22,882 bases of DNA. It comes from an uncultured Megasphaera sp. (GTDB taxonomy: Bacteria; Bacillota; Negativicutes; Veillonellales; Megasphaeraceae). The notes under the pieces were generated by a model. The model did no database searches. It was not told the origin of the DNA and saw only the letters and a list, made by a program, of their open reading frames with translations. Below, in pieces: positions 1 through 8,379 of this stretch (positions are counted from its first letter, which is position 1; each line of letters starts with the position of its first letter). The position numbers were made by a program, and so were the translations under genes. The stretch spans positions 1 to 22,882 of the forward strand of contig CABQJB010000011.1 of the NCBI GenBank assembly GCA_902464195.1. Reading direction: 5' to 3'.

Positions 1-421
1 GTACGGGACGGGGCGTCTGCATTTCTTCGGCAGCGGCCATCATGACGGCCGGCACGATGCCGCAGGAACCGGCTGTCGGGCAGGCGACGATTTTGAACAT
101 CTTGGCATTGGCTTCACTGACGGCCAGGGCATAGACAGCCGCCTTATGCGCCAAGGGGCCCAGTAAATTCGGCGCCTTTTCAGCCAGTTTATGGGCATCG
201 CCGCCGACGAGGCCGCTGACCGATTTCCCCGGGTCCTTCATGCCGGCATCGATGGATTCCTGGAACACATCGAGACGGCTGGCCATGATGGCCCGTACTT
301 TTTCTTCCAGTTCTTCTGACGACTCTACTTCATGACGCACGACGATGTCTGACAGAGTCGTCTTTTCTTTTTCTGCCAGGGCCAATAAGTCATGAAGGGT
401 CTTATATTCATATTTATACAT
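1..421 (-). CDS. sdaAA: L-serine dehydratase, iron-sulfur-dependent, alpha subunit (partial, C-terminus outside window)
   Basis: Encodes the first ~140 residues of the catalytic alpha subunit of the two-subunit L-serine dehydratase, which deaminates L-serine to pyruvate and ammonia with an oxygen-labile [4Fe-4S] cluster in the cytoplasm. The frame starts MYKYEYKTLHDLLALAEKEK. Near the window edge it reads CPTAGSCGIVPAVMM, the signature of this family, with the first of the cluster cysteines; the other cysteines would lie beyond base 1. The start is the ATG at 419-421. It is preceded by AGGAGG, which overlaps the stop codon of sdaAB, so the two subunits are separated by only 10 bases and are probably translationally coupled. 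The family is usually about 290 residues, so roughly half is visible. Confidence 0.95.
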   Translation of the reverse strand, partial: MYKYEYKTLHDLLALAEKEKTTLSDIVVRHEVESSEELEEKVRAIMASRLDVFQESIDAGMKDPGKSVSGLVGGDAHKLAEKAPNLLGPLAHKAAVYALAVSEANAKMFKIVACPTAGSCGIVPAVMMAAAEEMQTPRPV

Positions 422-431
422 CTTATTCCTC

Positions 432-1091
432 CTAGAGCGGCAGCAGCGTGACGACGCTTTCAATGGCTGTAATATTCTGTATCATGTGGACGATTTCATT
501 GGGAACAGGGCTGTCCGTGCAGACGATCATGACGGCTGTTTCGTTCTTGGCACTGCGGAAGACGCGCATATTCGATACATTGATATGACCGATGGCCAGG
601 ACCGTCGTCGCCTGGGCGATGATGCCCGGCTGGTCCCTGTGGACCGTAATCAGTGTATGTTCTTCCCCATTCAGGGCCACTTCTGCCCCGTTGATTTCGC
701 GGATTTCGATTTTACCGCCACCCAGGGAGACGCCGAGGACTTCCATCTTCCGGCCAGACGCGCCGGTCATGGCGATGCGTACCGTGTTGGGATGGTCCAC
801 TTCTTCATCGGACCGGTGGAATTCAATAGCCAGGCCCTGGTCTGCGGCAATGGCAAAGGACGTGCGCAGGCGGACATCGTCGGCAGAAAAGCCGAGCAGG
901 CCGGCGACGAGGGCCCGGTCCGTACCGTGACCCTTATAGGTCTTGGCAAAAGAACCATAGACAGTGATGACCGCCTTTTTCGGTTCATCTTTCAGGATTT
1001 CCCGGGCCATGAGGCCAATCCGGGCGGCACCTGCCGTGTGGGAACTGGACGGCCCGATCATGACAGGGCCGACCACATCAAAAACTCCCAT
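432..1091 (-). CDS. sdaAB: L-serine dehydratase, iron-sulfur-dependent, beta subunit
   Basis: Beta subunit (219 aa, normal length) of the iron-sulfur serine dehydratase whose alpha subunit follows directly. The N-terminal part has the GPSSSHTAG motif (about residues 13-21), typical of serine dehydratase beta domains and thought to help bind the substrate carboxylate. The region from about residue 146 to the end (HTLITVHRDQPG...) is an ACT domain, a fold that often senses amino acids. The start ATG lies after AAGGAGG at good spacing. Only 21 bases separate it from the stop of addA upstream, with no visible promoter or terminator, so it is probably co-transcribed with addBA. Function is confident; the shared transcript is inferred. 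Confidence 0.95.
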   Translation of the reverse strand: MGVFDVVGPVMIGPSSSHTAGAARIGLMAREILKDEPKKAVITVYGSFAKTYKGHGTDRALVAGLLGFSADDVRLRTSFAIAADQGLAIEFHRSDEEVDHPNTVRIAMTGASGRKMEVLGVSLGGGKIEIREINGAEVALNGEEHTLITVHRDQPGIIAQATTVLAIGHINVSNMRVFRSAKNETAVMIVCTDSPVPNEIVHMIQNITAIESVVTLLPL

Positions 1092-1112
1092 GAGAAAACC
1101 TCCTTACATTTT

Positions 1113-4100
1113 TTATAGTCTGATTTCTTGTTGCAGATGTAAGCTATAAATGTACGTTTCTTCGACGGGCCGGTGCGTAATCTGTTCGACAGCCCGCTTG
1201 TATAACGCCAGCTGGACGGCATAGCGGCTGCGGAAGGCGTCTGCCGTTTCCAGCCGGTCCGACTTATAATCGACGAGGATCCAGGCATCATCTTCACGGA
1301 AAAGGCAGTCGATGACCCCTTGGATCAAAATCTGTTCGCCTGTTTCTGTCTCAGGCAGGGGATCGCCGCCAGCTAACAGGACCGTGAAGGGATATTCGCG
1401 ATGCAGCTCCGGCGATTCGGCCATGCGCCGGCCTATATCGGACTGACAGAAAGCTGCCAGGACCGGCACATAGACCAGCTTGGCCTCTTCCCGGCTCAAC
1501 AGGCCCTGGCGGACAAAGGCGTCGATTTCACGACGCAAAGTCGCCGTCGTCTGATCGGCAGCCGGCGTGATATACTGCAAGGCCTTGTGCAGGGCCGTCC
1601 CGCGCTGAGCTCCGCTGACAGCCGCTTCTTCTCCGGCCAGCCAGGGCGGCAGGGCGGCAAAGGCATCGTCCTCACCCGGTGCCGGCGGGATGACGGCCGC
1701 AGCCGGAACTGACAAATCTGCTTCGTCCTGCAGTTCATCGCTGTGCAGTTCCTGATATCGCCGCTTGACTTCGGATACGGAAAACTTGGCCGCTGTCCGG
1801 ACAGCCTGGGGATAGGCATACTGCCAGGATAACTGTTCGTCCAGCCAGGACGGGACAGGCGCGCCGGTCAAGTCGCCGCGCCGCAGGGCTTCCAGCCGCG
1901 GTTCCCCATCATAGGCGCCTTCTTCAACAGTCCCTGCCGGGATGGCCCTGGCGATGCGCACCTGCCAGACAGCATCCTGCCAGGCCGCACCGGGACGGGC
2001 ATAATCGGCATCGGCCTTGGCCCCGAAGGGGGCCAGGGCGGCCGGCATGACCCAGTCGAAATACGATTTGGCCTGAGCCGGATTGAGGCGACTCGTCCAG
2101 CGCTGCCAGTCGTGGTCGATGTGGCTGCTGTGGCCCGTCAGGATAAGCTGGTCCCTGGCGCGGGTCATGGCGACATAGAGGATGCGCTCTTCTTCAGCCG
2201 TCCCTTCCCAGCGCAGCTGGGCGGCGATGCCGCTCCAGATGAGCGTCGGATAGGACATGCGCCATTCCGGGTCGTACTGCTTGAGACCGATGCCCAGGCG
2301 ATTATGAAAGAGTATCTGTTCCTGCGTGTCGCGGCGGTTAAAGGTCTTGCCCATATCGGCGACGAAGACGACGGGGAATTCCAGGCCCTTGCTCTTATGG
2401 ATACTCATGATGCGCACGACGTCTTCCTTTTCACTGACGACTTTAGCCGGCGCCAGGTCCAGGCCGTCTTCTTTCATCTTATCCATGAGCTGCAGGTAGC
2501 GGAAGAGGCCGCGGAAGCCGGCTTCTTCGTACTGCCGGGCCCGGTCGTACAGGGCTTTCAGATTGGCCTGGCGCACGTCGCCGCCAGGCATGGCCCCGAC
2601 GAAGTCGACATAAGCCGTATCATCATACAGGCGCTGCAAGAGTTCTGCCACGCCGTGGCGGCGGCTGTACGTGCGCCACGAATCAAAGGCGGCTATGAAC
2701 TGCTGCAGGTCCTCTTTTTCATCTACGCCGTCGGGCAGCGAAGCAACAAAGGCCGGCAGGTTCTGCCACAGCGTCCCGTCACCGGCCAGGCGGACACCAG
2801 CCAGGGCCGTCTCATCCAGGCCGACCAAAGGCGACCGCAGGACAGCCGCCATGGCCAGGTCCTGTTCGGGATTATCGATACAGCGCAGGAGGGCCAGCAT
2901 GACCTGGACTTCGACGGCGGCAAAATAACCGCCACTCTGTTCGGCATATGACGGGATGCCTCCTTCCTGCAGGGCCTGGATGAGGACGTCGGCCTTGCCG
3001 GCCATGGAGCGCAGGAGGACGACGATATGGCGATAAGACAAGGGCTCCAGCGTGCCGTCTTTGCGGGCTGCCATGCGGCCGCTGGCCAGGAGCTCGCCGA
3101 TGCGGCCGGCAATGAAGCGGCATTCCTTTTCAAAGGCCGTGCTGCCGTCGTCGTCTTCCTCGTCACTCGGCGTCGGCACGATGTCGACTTCGACAGGCCC
3201 GCCGATCCAGCGTTCATCGTCCGGAGCCTGACGGCCGGCGTAGAGTTTTTCCCGTTCCCCATAATCCATGCCGGCCGCTTCTGCCGTCATAGCCCGCGAG
3301 AAGACAGCGTTCACAGCGTCGAGGACGACCGGAACGCTGCGGAAATTCCGCCCCAGGTCGATGCAGCGCTGCACGGCTTTTTCATCGCGGCTGAAAGACT
3401 GGTATTTCTCCAGGAACAGCGTCGGGTCGGCCAGGCGGAAGCGATAGATGCTCTGCTTGATATCGCCGACCATGAAGCGGTTGTCCTCACCGGAAACGAG
3501 GCGGGTAATGAGTTCCTGGACGCCGTTCGTATCCTGGTATTCGTCGATGAAGACCTCTTCATACTGGCTGCGCAGCTCTTCGGCTGCCGCCGACGGCACG
3601 GGATGTTCCGGCGAGGCATCGGGGGCGAGGAGGATCTGCAGGCAGAAATGTTCCAAGTCGCTGAAATCGATCCAGCCCTTTTCCTTCTTCGCCGCCCCAT
3701 AGGCTTTGGCAAAATCCAGGGTCAGCGTCACCAGGCCATCCATGATGGGTTTCATGGCCCGCATGCCGTCGAGCCATTCTTCCGGCGTCGCCGAGAAATA
3801 GACGGCCTGCAAGGTCTTGATCACGTCTTTCTTGACATCGTCGCGTACTTTCTTGCACCGTTCCCAGACGGCTTTATCGTCATCCGATAATTTCCGCAGT
3901 GACTTCAGGCGTGGGAAGTCGATAGCCCGGACAAAGCGGCTCAAATCATTCCAGGACCGGGCCTGGGCGGCCTGCCGGAGAGCTGCCTGTTCGGCCACGA
4001 AGGTATCGCAGGCCGGCGCAAAGGCTTCGCGCTGGCGCAGGTGATAGAGCACGCCGTCATAGAGGCGGGCATCTTCTTCAAGGATACGGCGAACGGCATC

Positions 4101-4748
4101 CTTGATGGGGCCGGCCCAGACCATATCGTCGATGACGGCGTCCGGCGCCACGTCATAAGCCCGGGCCGCCTCTTTCAGCCAATGTTCCGGCCAGGCCAGG
4201 CTGCGGGCATAGGTATACATGCGGCTCACTGTATCCATGAGGATGTCATCGCCGCGGTCGCTGCCAAACATATCGGCCAGCGGATAGAGGATGGACGCTT
4301 TCTCATCGTCTTCATAGTAAGACAAGAAGACGCCTTCCAGGACCTGGCGGCGCAAGAGGTTCAATTCTTCTTCACCGGCAATGGAAAAAGCCGGATCCAG
4401 GTCGATGGTATAGAAATACTTACGGATGACATGCTGACAAAAAGCATGGAGCGTCGAAATCTGGGCCGATGGCAATAAGGCCAGCTGGCGTTCGACGCGG
4501 GGATCCTTCGTTTCCGACAAGGCCTTCATCAGGGCCGTCCCGATGCGGTCGCGCATTTCGGCCGCGGCGGCCTTGGTAAAGGTGACGACCAGTAATTCCG
4601 TAATATCAATGGGATATTCCTTGTCCAGGAGGCGGCGGATGATGCGTTCCACCAGGACAGCCGTCTTCCCGGAACCGGCCGCCGCCGACAGGAGCAGCGT
4701 CTGCCCCCGGCTGTCGATGGCTGCCTGCTGCTCATTCGTCCAGGCCAT
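1113..4748 (-). CDS. addA: ATP-dependent helicase/nuclease AddA (RexA-like)
   Basis: AddA (1211 aa, typical size) is the UvrD-type helicase and nuclease subunit of AddAB, the Firmicutes counterpart of RecBCD. AddAB resects double-strand ends for RecA loading. Visible motifs: Walker A AAAGSGKT (residues 22-29), motif Ia TFTKAAAAEM (56-65), Walker B IDEYQDTN (401-408), GDIKQSIYRFR (~428-438), RNFRS, later IMSIHKSKGLEFPVV and LYVAMTRARDQL. The C-terminal RecB-type nuclease shows GVIDCL (D1147) and DYKSDR (D1160, K1162), so it looks active. I chose the ATG at 4746-4748: AAGGAG lies nine bases upstream. An upstream ATG at 4767-4769 adds seven residues and includes the Shine-Dalgarno sequence, so it is less likely. 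The chosen start overlaps the end of addB by 17 bases, implying coupled translation. Confidence 0.96.
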   Translation of the reverse strand: MAWTNEQQAAIDSRGQTLLLSAAAGSGKTAVLVERIIRRLLDKEYPIDITELLVVTFTKAAAAEMRDRIGTALMKALSETKDPRVERQLALLPSAQISTLHAFCQHVIRKYFYTIDLDPAFSIAGEEELNLLRRQVLEGVFLSYYEDDEKASILYPLADMFGSDRGDDILMDTVSRMYTYARSLAWPEHWLKEAARAYDVAPDAVIDDMVWAGPIKDAVRRILEEDARLYDGVLYHLRQREAFAPACDTFVAEQAALRQAAQARSWNDLSRFVRAIDFPRLKSLRKLSDDDKAVWERCKKVRDDVKKDVIKTLQAVYFSATPEEWLDGMRAMKPIMDGLVTLTLDFAKAYGAAKKEKGWIDFSDLEHFCLQILLAPDASPEHPVPSAAAEELRSQYEEVFIDEYQDTNGVQELITRLVSGEDNRFMVGDIKQSIYRFRLADPTLFLEKYQSFSRDEKAVQRCIDLGRNFRSVPVVLDAVNAVFSRAMTAEAAGMDYGEREKLYAGRQAPDDERWIGGPVEVDIVPTPSDEEDDDGSTAFEKECRFIAGRIGELLASGRMAARKDGTLEPLSYRHIVVLLRSMAGKADVLIQALQEGGIPSYAEQSGGYFAAVEVQVMLALLRCIDNPEQDLAMAAVLRSPLVGLDETALAGVRLAGDGTLWQNLPAFVASLPDGVDEKEDLQQFIAAFDSWRTYSRRHGVAELLQRLYDDTAYVDFVGAMPGGDVRQANLKALYDRARQYEEAGFRGLFRYLQLMDKMKEDGLDLAPAKVVSEKEDVVRIMSIHKSKGLEFPVVFVADMGKTFNRRDTQEQILFHNRLGIGLKQYDPEWRMSYPTLIWSGIAAQLRWEGTAEEERILYVAMTRARDQLILTGHSSHIDHDWQRWTSRLNPAQAKSYFDWVMPAALAPFGAKADADYARPGAAWQDAVWQVRIARAIPAGTVEEGAYDGEPRLEALRRGDLTGAPVPSWLDEQLSWQYAYPQAVRTAAKFSVSEVKRRYQELHSDELQDEADLSVPAAAVIPPAPGEDDAFAALPPWLAGEEAAVSGAQRGTALHKALQYITPAADQTTATLRREIDAFVRQGLLSREEAKLVYVPVLAAFCQSDIGRRMAESPELHREYPFTVLLAGGDPLPETETGEQILIQGVIDCLFREDDAWILVDYKSDRLETADAFRSRYAVQLALYKRAVEQITHRPVEETYIYSLHLQQEIRL

Positions 4749-7700
4749 GTTCGTCATCTCCTTCATCAAATATCTTTTGAATCATCTCGTCTGTATCTTC
4801 CCGTCCCGCCGAGTCATACGTATTGCCGGCAACGGCGACATCGAACCGGCAGACCGGCCGGTAAGGGCAATAGCTGCACGGCGCCTGCTGGCCCATGAGG
4901 ATGGGATGGATGGAAATATCGCCGTCGCCGATATGGCCGGCAATATCGCGTATCTGCCGGGCCGCCCAGTCGAGCAGGTGGCTCCAGCCCGCTTCATTAT
5001 AGAGCGTGTGGGACAAATCGCTCAGGGTCCCGTCTTTTTTCAGCCGCAAGTTGAGAAAATCGGAAAAGCCCTGCATCGACGTATCCAGCTGCTGCATGAC
5101 CTGGCCGTCGTCGAGGTAGAAACCGGTCAGCTTCCCTTTGGCATCGTAGAGTTTCTTCTTGTCTTCCTCACTGACGCGGTATTCCAGGGATACCTTATCA
5201 TTGCGGACGTAACAGTATAGGACGGCAGCCGGAATGGCATCGCCGCCAATATTCAGCAAAGCCACGAACATATACGTCAAAAGCTGCAGTTCCAGGCCCG
5301 TGAAAATCTGGCTGATGTCGAGCTGTTTCCGGCCGGACTTATAGTCGATGATGACGACGTATTTATGGTCCCCCTGGCGCAAAGTATCGATGCGGTCGAT
5401 CTGGCCGGTGACGACGACTTGCAGGCCATTCTTCAAGGTAAAGCGCAGAGCTTCCCAGGGACTGCCCGGACGGCCGAAGGATTTTTCCAGCCCTTCCATA
5501 TGGAAATCGGAAACGGCACTGAAAGCGCTGAGGCGTCGTACCGTCCGGGTCAGGGTCTGGATGAGCCGTTCCTTTATCTGGGCGAAATAGGCGTTGGACA
5601 TGAGGATATCGTGCTGGACCTGCGGCGCCAGTTTATCCGTCGCCTGGCGGCAGATGGCCGGGACGTCTGCGTCGGGAATGTCATGCCACTGTTTCTGTTC
5701 CCGCAGCAGCCGTTCCCCGATGATGCGCAAGGCGCCGTGGACCAGCATGCCCAGGTCCGGTGCAGCGAACTGATAGCGCGGCCGTTCTTCCAGGCCAAGG
5801 CCATAGCGGGAAAAATAAGCAAAGGGACAGCTGCGGTACTGCTCGAACTTAGTGACCGACCCGCGCAGCGTCCCGTCCGGCGCAAAGAGGCGGCGCACCA
5901 ACGATTCCGGCAGGGTGACAGGCAGGTTCGTATGGAACAGCCCCTGGACGGCGCGCACGGCCTGATGGCGCCAGCCATGCTGCCAGGCCCAGTCATAGAG
6001 GGCCCACCATATATCCCCGACAGCTTCGCCATTGGCAGCCGGCCGCAAGTGACCGGGAAGGTAATCGAGAGCCGCCGGCAGGGCCAGCAGGTACTCCCCT
6101 TCCCGGCCGGGCTGTACCTGGGCCTCTTGGCGGATGATGTCGGCTACATAGCCTTTATCCCGGAGCTGATGGATCCACGACGCTTTTTCCATGGCACTGC
6201 CGTCATCGTCAGCGACGACGTAGGATATGATGAACCGTTCCGCAGCCCGGGTCGCCCCTAAATAGAACAAGAAGCGTTCCTGGAAAGAGCGGAAGCGGCT
6301 CCCCGGTCCGAGGACGATGCCCAGATCAGCCAGGCGGTGCCGTTCTTTATCGCTGAACAGCCCTTCTTCCTGGCTATGCTGAGGGAAGACGCCGTCATTG
6401 ACACCGCAGAGAAAGACGACCTTGGCCTGCATCGTATAGCCTCGTTCGACAGCCGTCAAAGTAACGTGATCCAGCGTCGGCGGGATAAGGCTGAACTTCA
6501 AATTAGCCAGGCCATCTTCGACGATTTGGGAAAATTCATCGAGGTCCGTTTCATCGTCACCGCAAAGACTGACGATTTCATTGAGGAACGTCCCGATACG
6601 CTTCCAGACCTGCTCGTGCTCCTTGCCTTCTTCGGCAAGGCCCGACTGCTCATCTTCTTCCTGCCACTGGCGCAGCACTGACGGGATGTCCAGCCGGCAC
6701 AGCCAGTGATACAACAAGGTACACCAGTCGCGCAGGCTATGTTCTTCCTGGGCTTCTTCCCAGCAGGGGAACAAAATGTCCCGCACGCGCTGGCGTATGG
6801 CATTCATGCGCTGGAGGTGCGCTTCTTCCCGTTCGTCGATGACCTGGGGTTGTTCCTGCCGGCGGCCGTAAGTCCACTCAGCATCCCTCAGCCAGTGACG
6901 CCCCTGGATGCCGTAAGCGAGGCAATAGTTTTCCAAATCGTCGACGTCATGGCGGCTGACGGGAAAGAGGTCCGTCTTGAGCAGGCGGAAGAGCGACTCA
7001 TGAGACCAGCGGCTGCGGAAGACGCCGAACAGGGCGGAAATGGCCTCGGCGGCGGGATGGCTGGTCATAGGCCGGCGATAGTCGCTGAAGCAGGGAATCC
7101 CATAGCGCCGGAAAATGCGTTCGACCCGGTCGTGGTACAAGTCACTCGTCCGGGCCAGGACCAGGAAGTCGCGATAGCGATAGCCCTGACGGCAGAGCGC
7201 TGCGATTTTCCGGGCAACGCTGTCGATTTCTCCATCCCTGTCGGGACATTCCCAGATTTCCAGGGCCGATACGGGCCGGTCCATGCTGGCCGGAACGGTC
7301 TGGAAAAAAGCATCGTGAAAGGCCGTCAGCGGGCCGACCGGCCGCTTTTCGACGACAGCCGTTTCCATATGGGGAAAGAGTATCTTTATATCGCGATAGA
7401 CTTCGTAAGCCCGGTGGAACAAAGCCGTTTCCCGCCGCTGCTGTGCCAGATGCGCTTCATCGATGGTCAGGGTAATCGTCACCTTCGAGGCTGCGCGCTC
7501 TATCTGCCGCAGGATTTCCATCTGCTGCGGTGTGAACCACTGGAAGCCATCGACCCAGACATGGGCGCCCTGGAGGAAGGAATAATGCCCGATTTCCCGG
7601 GCCAGCAGGGTCATCGTATCATCTGCCGAGCCGAAGTGGTCTGCCAGAAAGGCCTGATACGCTTCATAGAGCCGGGAAATATCTTCCAGCTTGTGCGACA

Positions 7701-8142
7701 GGGTCGGGCTGGGGACGGCTTCGGCCGCCTGGCGCAGGGCTTCCGGCGTAACGCAGAAAGACCGGCATTCCCATAAGAAGCGGCCTGCCGTATCGGCAAA
7801 ATTCGGCTGCCTGGCCGCCGTCTGCAAGACGGAAAATTCTTTCTCCCCTTTATGCAGCAAGCGCTGCAAAATGATTTTGCGGGCTAACTCCGACAGCGAC
7901 GCGTGTTCCAGGCCCCGTTCCTGGAAGACTTTATAAGCCAGCCGTGAAAAGCCGAGAACCTGCGTCCCTAAAAAGCCCTGTCCATCGGAACTTTCGGCGA
8001 GATGGCGTTCGGCACCATATGTCGCCTGGTCCGGGACAAGGAGCAGGGCCTTGCCACCGGCAGCCGCACAGGCCTGTATCTCCCGATAACACTGCGTCGA
8101 CTTGCCGCTTCCCGCCTTGCCCAATAATACTGTAACGGCCAT
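4732..8142 (-). CDS. addB: ATP-dependent helicase/deoxyribonuclease AddB
   Basis: AddB (1136 aa) is the partner of AddA and carries the second nuclease and the Chi-recognition scaffold. The N-terminus has Walker A GKAGSGKS (residues 8-15). The C-terminal nuclease contains VTGQIDRID (D916) and IIDYKSGR (D933, K935). The iron-sulfur staple of the family is complete: one cysteine in YRSCPFAYF (C772) and the C-terminal CSYCPYRPVC group (C1089, C1092, C1098). The start ATG follows AAGGAGG at seven bases. It is the first gene of a run addB-addA-sdaAB-sdaAA, with a TATAAT-containing promoter about 40 bases upstream. Nothing suggests damage: both nuclease centres of the complex look intact. Confidence 0.95.
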   Translation of the reverse strand: MAVTVLLGKAGSGKSTQCYREIQACAAAGGKALLLVPDQATYGAERHLAESSDGQGFLGTQVLGFSRLAYKVFQERGLEHASLSELARKIILQRLLHKGEKEFSVLQTAARQPNFADTAGRFLWECRSFCVTPEALRQAAEAVPSPTLSHKLEDISRLYEAYQAFLADHFGSADDTMTLLAREIGHYSFLQGAHVWVDGFQWFTPQQMEILRQIERAASKVTITLTIDEAHLAQQRRETALFHRAYEVYRDIKILFPHMETAVVEKRPVGPLTAFHDAFFQTVPASMDRPVSALEIWECPDRDGEIDSVARKIAALCRQGYRYRDFLVLARTSDLYHDRVERIFRRYGIPCFSDYRRPMTSHPAAEAISALFGVFRSRWSHESLFRLLKTDLFPVSRHDVDDLENYCLAYGIQGRHWLRDAEWTYGRRQEQPQVIDEREEAHLQRMNAIRQRVRDILFPCWEEAQEEHSLRDWCTLLYHWLCRLDIPSVLRQWQEEDEQSGLAEEGKEHEQVWKRIGTFLNEIVSLCGDDETDLDEFSQIVEDGLANLKFSLIPPTLDHVTLTAVERGYTMQAKVVFLCGVNDGVFPQHSQEEGLFSDKERHRLADLGIVLGPGSRFRSFQERFLFYLGATRAAERFIISYVVADDDGSAMEKASWIHQLRDKGYVADIIRQEAQVQPGREGEYLLALPAALDYLPGHLRPAANGEAVGDIWWALYDWAWQHGWRHQAVRAVQGLFHTNLPVTLPESLVRRLFAPDGTLRGSVTKFEQYRSCPFAYFSRYGLGLEERPRYQFAAPDLGMLVHGALRIIGERLLREQKQWHDIPDADVPAICRQATDKLAPQVQHDILMSNAYFAQIKERLIQTLTRTVRRLSAFSAVSDFHMEGLEKSFGRPGSPWEALRFTLKNGLQVVVTGQIDRIDTLRQGDHKYVVIIDYKSGRKQLDISQIFTGLELQLLTYMFVALLNIGGDAIPAAVLYCYVRNDKVSLEYRVSEEDKKKLYDAKGKLTGFYLDDGQVMQQLDTSMQGFSDFLNLRLKKDGTLSDLSHTLYNEAGWSHLLDWAARQIRDIAGHIGDGDISIHPILMGQQAPCSYCPYRPVCRFDVAVAGNTYDSAGREDTDEMIQKIFDEGDDEHGLDE

Positions 8143-8178
8143 GAACGTACCTCCTTACATAAAAAATCGATTATCTTT

Positions 8179-8207
8179 ATTATACCCGATTTCCACTGGA
8201 AAAGAAC
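8179..8207 (-). promoter_or_regulatory. Probable promoter of addB-addA-sdaAB-sdaAA
   Basis: On the minus strand a perfect -10 TATAAT lies at 8179-8184, about 40 bases from the addB start. The -35 position (8202-8207, 17-base spacer) reads GTTCTT, which is poor. The region sits between the terminator at 8211-8247 and the addB ribosome binding site, as expected for an operon promoter. The -10 is clear; the -35 is not. Confidence 0.5.
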
Positions 8208-8210
8208 AGT

Positions 8211-8247
8211 AAAAAAAGAGACTGTCGCATTAAGACAGCCTCTTTTT
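8211..8247 (-). terminator. Rho-independent terminator after the radical SAM gene (bidirectional shape)
   Basis: An inverted repeat pairs AAAAAGAGACTGTC (8213-8226) with GACAGCCTCTTTTT (8234-8247), with one A-C mismatch and a 7-base loop. On the minus strand the stem is followed by a run of seven T. It would stop transcripts of the radical SAM gene (stop at 8380) before the addB promoter. Its TGTCGCAT core (8223-8230) recurs in the terminator at 11668-11703. Confidence 0.75.
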
Positions 8248-8255
8248 GAGTTTTA

Positions 8256-8330
8256 AGTTTGTAGTTTTTAGTGAATGGTTTTAAATTTAAAGCCATCTTC
8301 TACAAACTACAAACTCCGTACTACAAACTA
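8256..8330. repeat. Palindromic element with 7-bp repeat units (TTTGTAG / CTACAAA)
   Basis: A 60-base near-palindrome spans 8256-8315. The outer arms are AGTTTGTAGTTTTTAG and CTACAAACTACAAACT (16 bases, one mismatch). Five-base spacers flank a central 18-base near-palindrome, GGTTTTAAATTTAAAGCC (8277-8294). The arms are built of 7-bp units: TTTGTAG, TTTTTAG on the left and CTACAAA, CTACAAA, CTCCGTA, CTACAAA on the right, all in register from 8300 to 8327. It lies between the radical SAM stop and its terminator, so on the minus strand it would be transcribed. The left half recurs at 11700-11751. The remaining bases to 8379 show nothing I can name. Confidence 0.8.
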
Positions 8331-8379
8331 AAATTAAAAGAACCACGCATGCCGGCCAACGCCTTCACGCGGCAAAAAA

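Noticed and set aside
2112..3890. Long plus-strand open frames opposite addA (279 and 287 codons)
   Set aside because: They lie fully inside addA, whose helicase motifs are continuous, and show the same composition artefact; no ribosome site or recognisable domain.
6706..7776. Plus-strand open frame of 356 codons opposite addB
   Set aside because: Fully antisense to addB, without recognisable domains; the same codon-bias effect.
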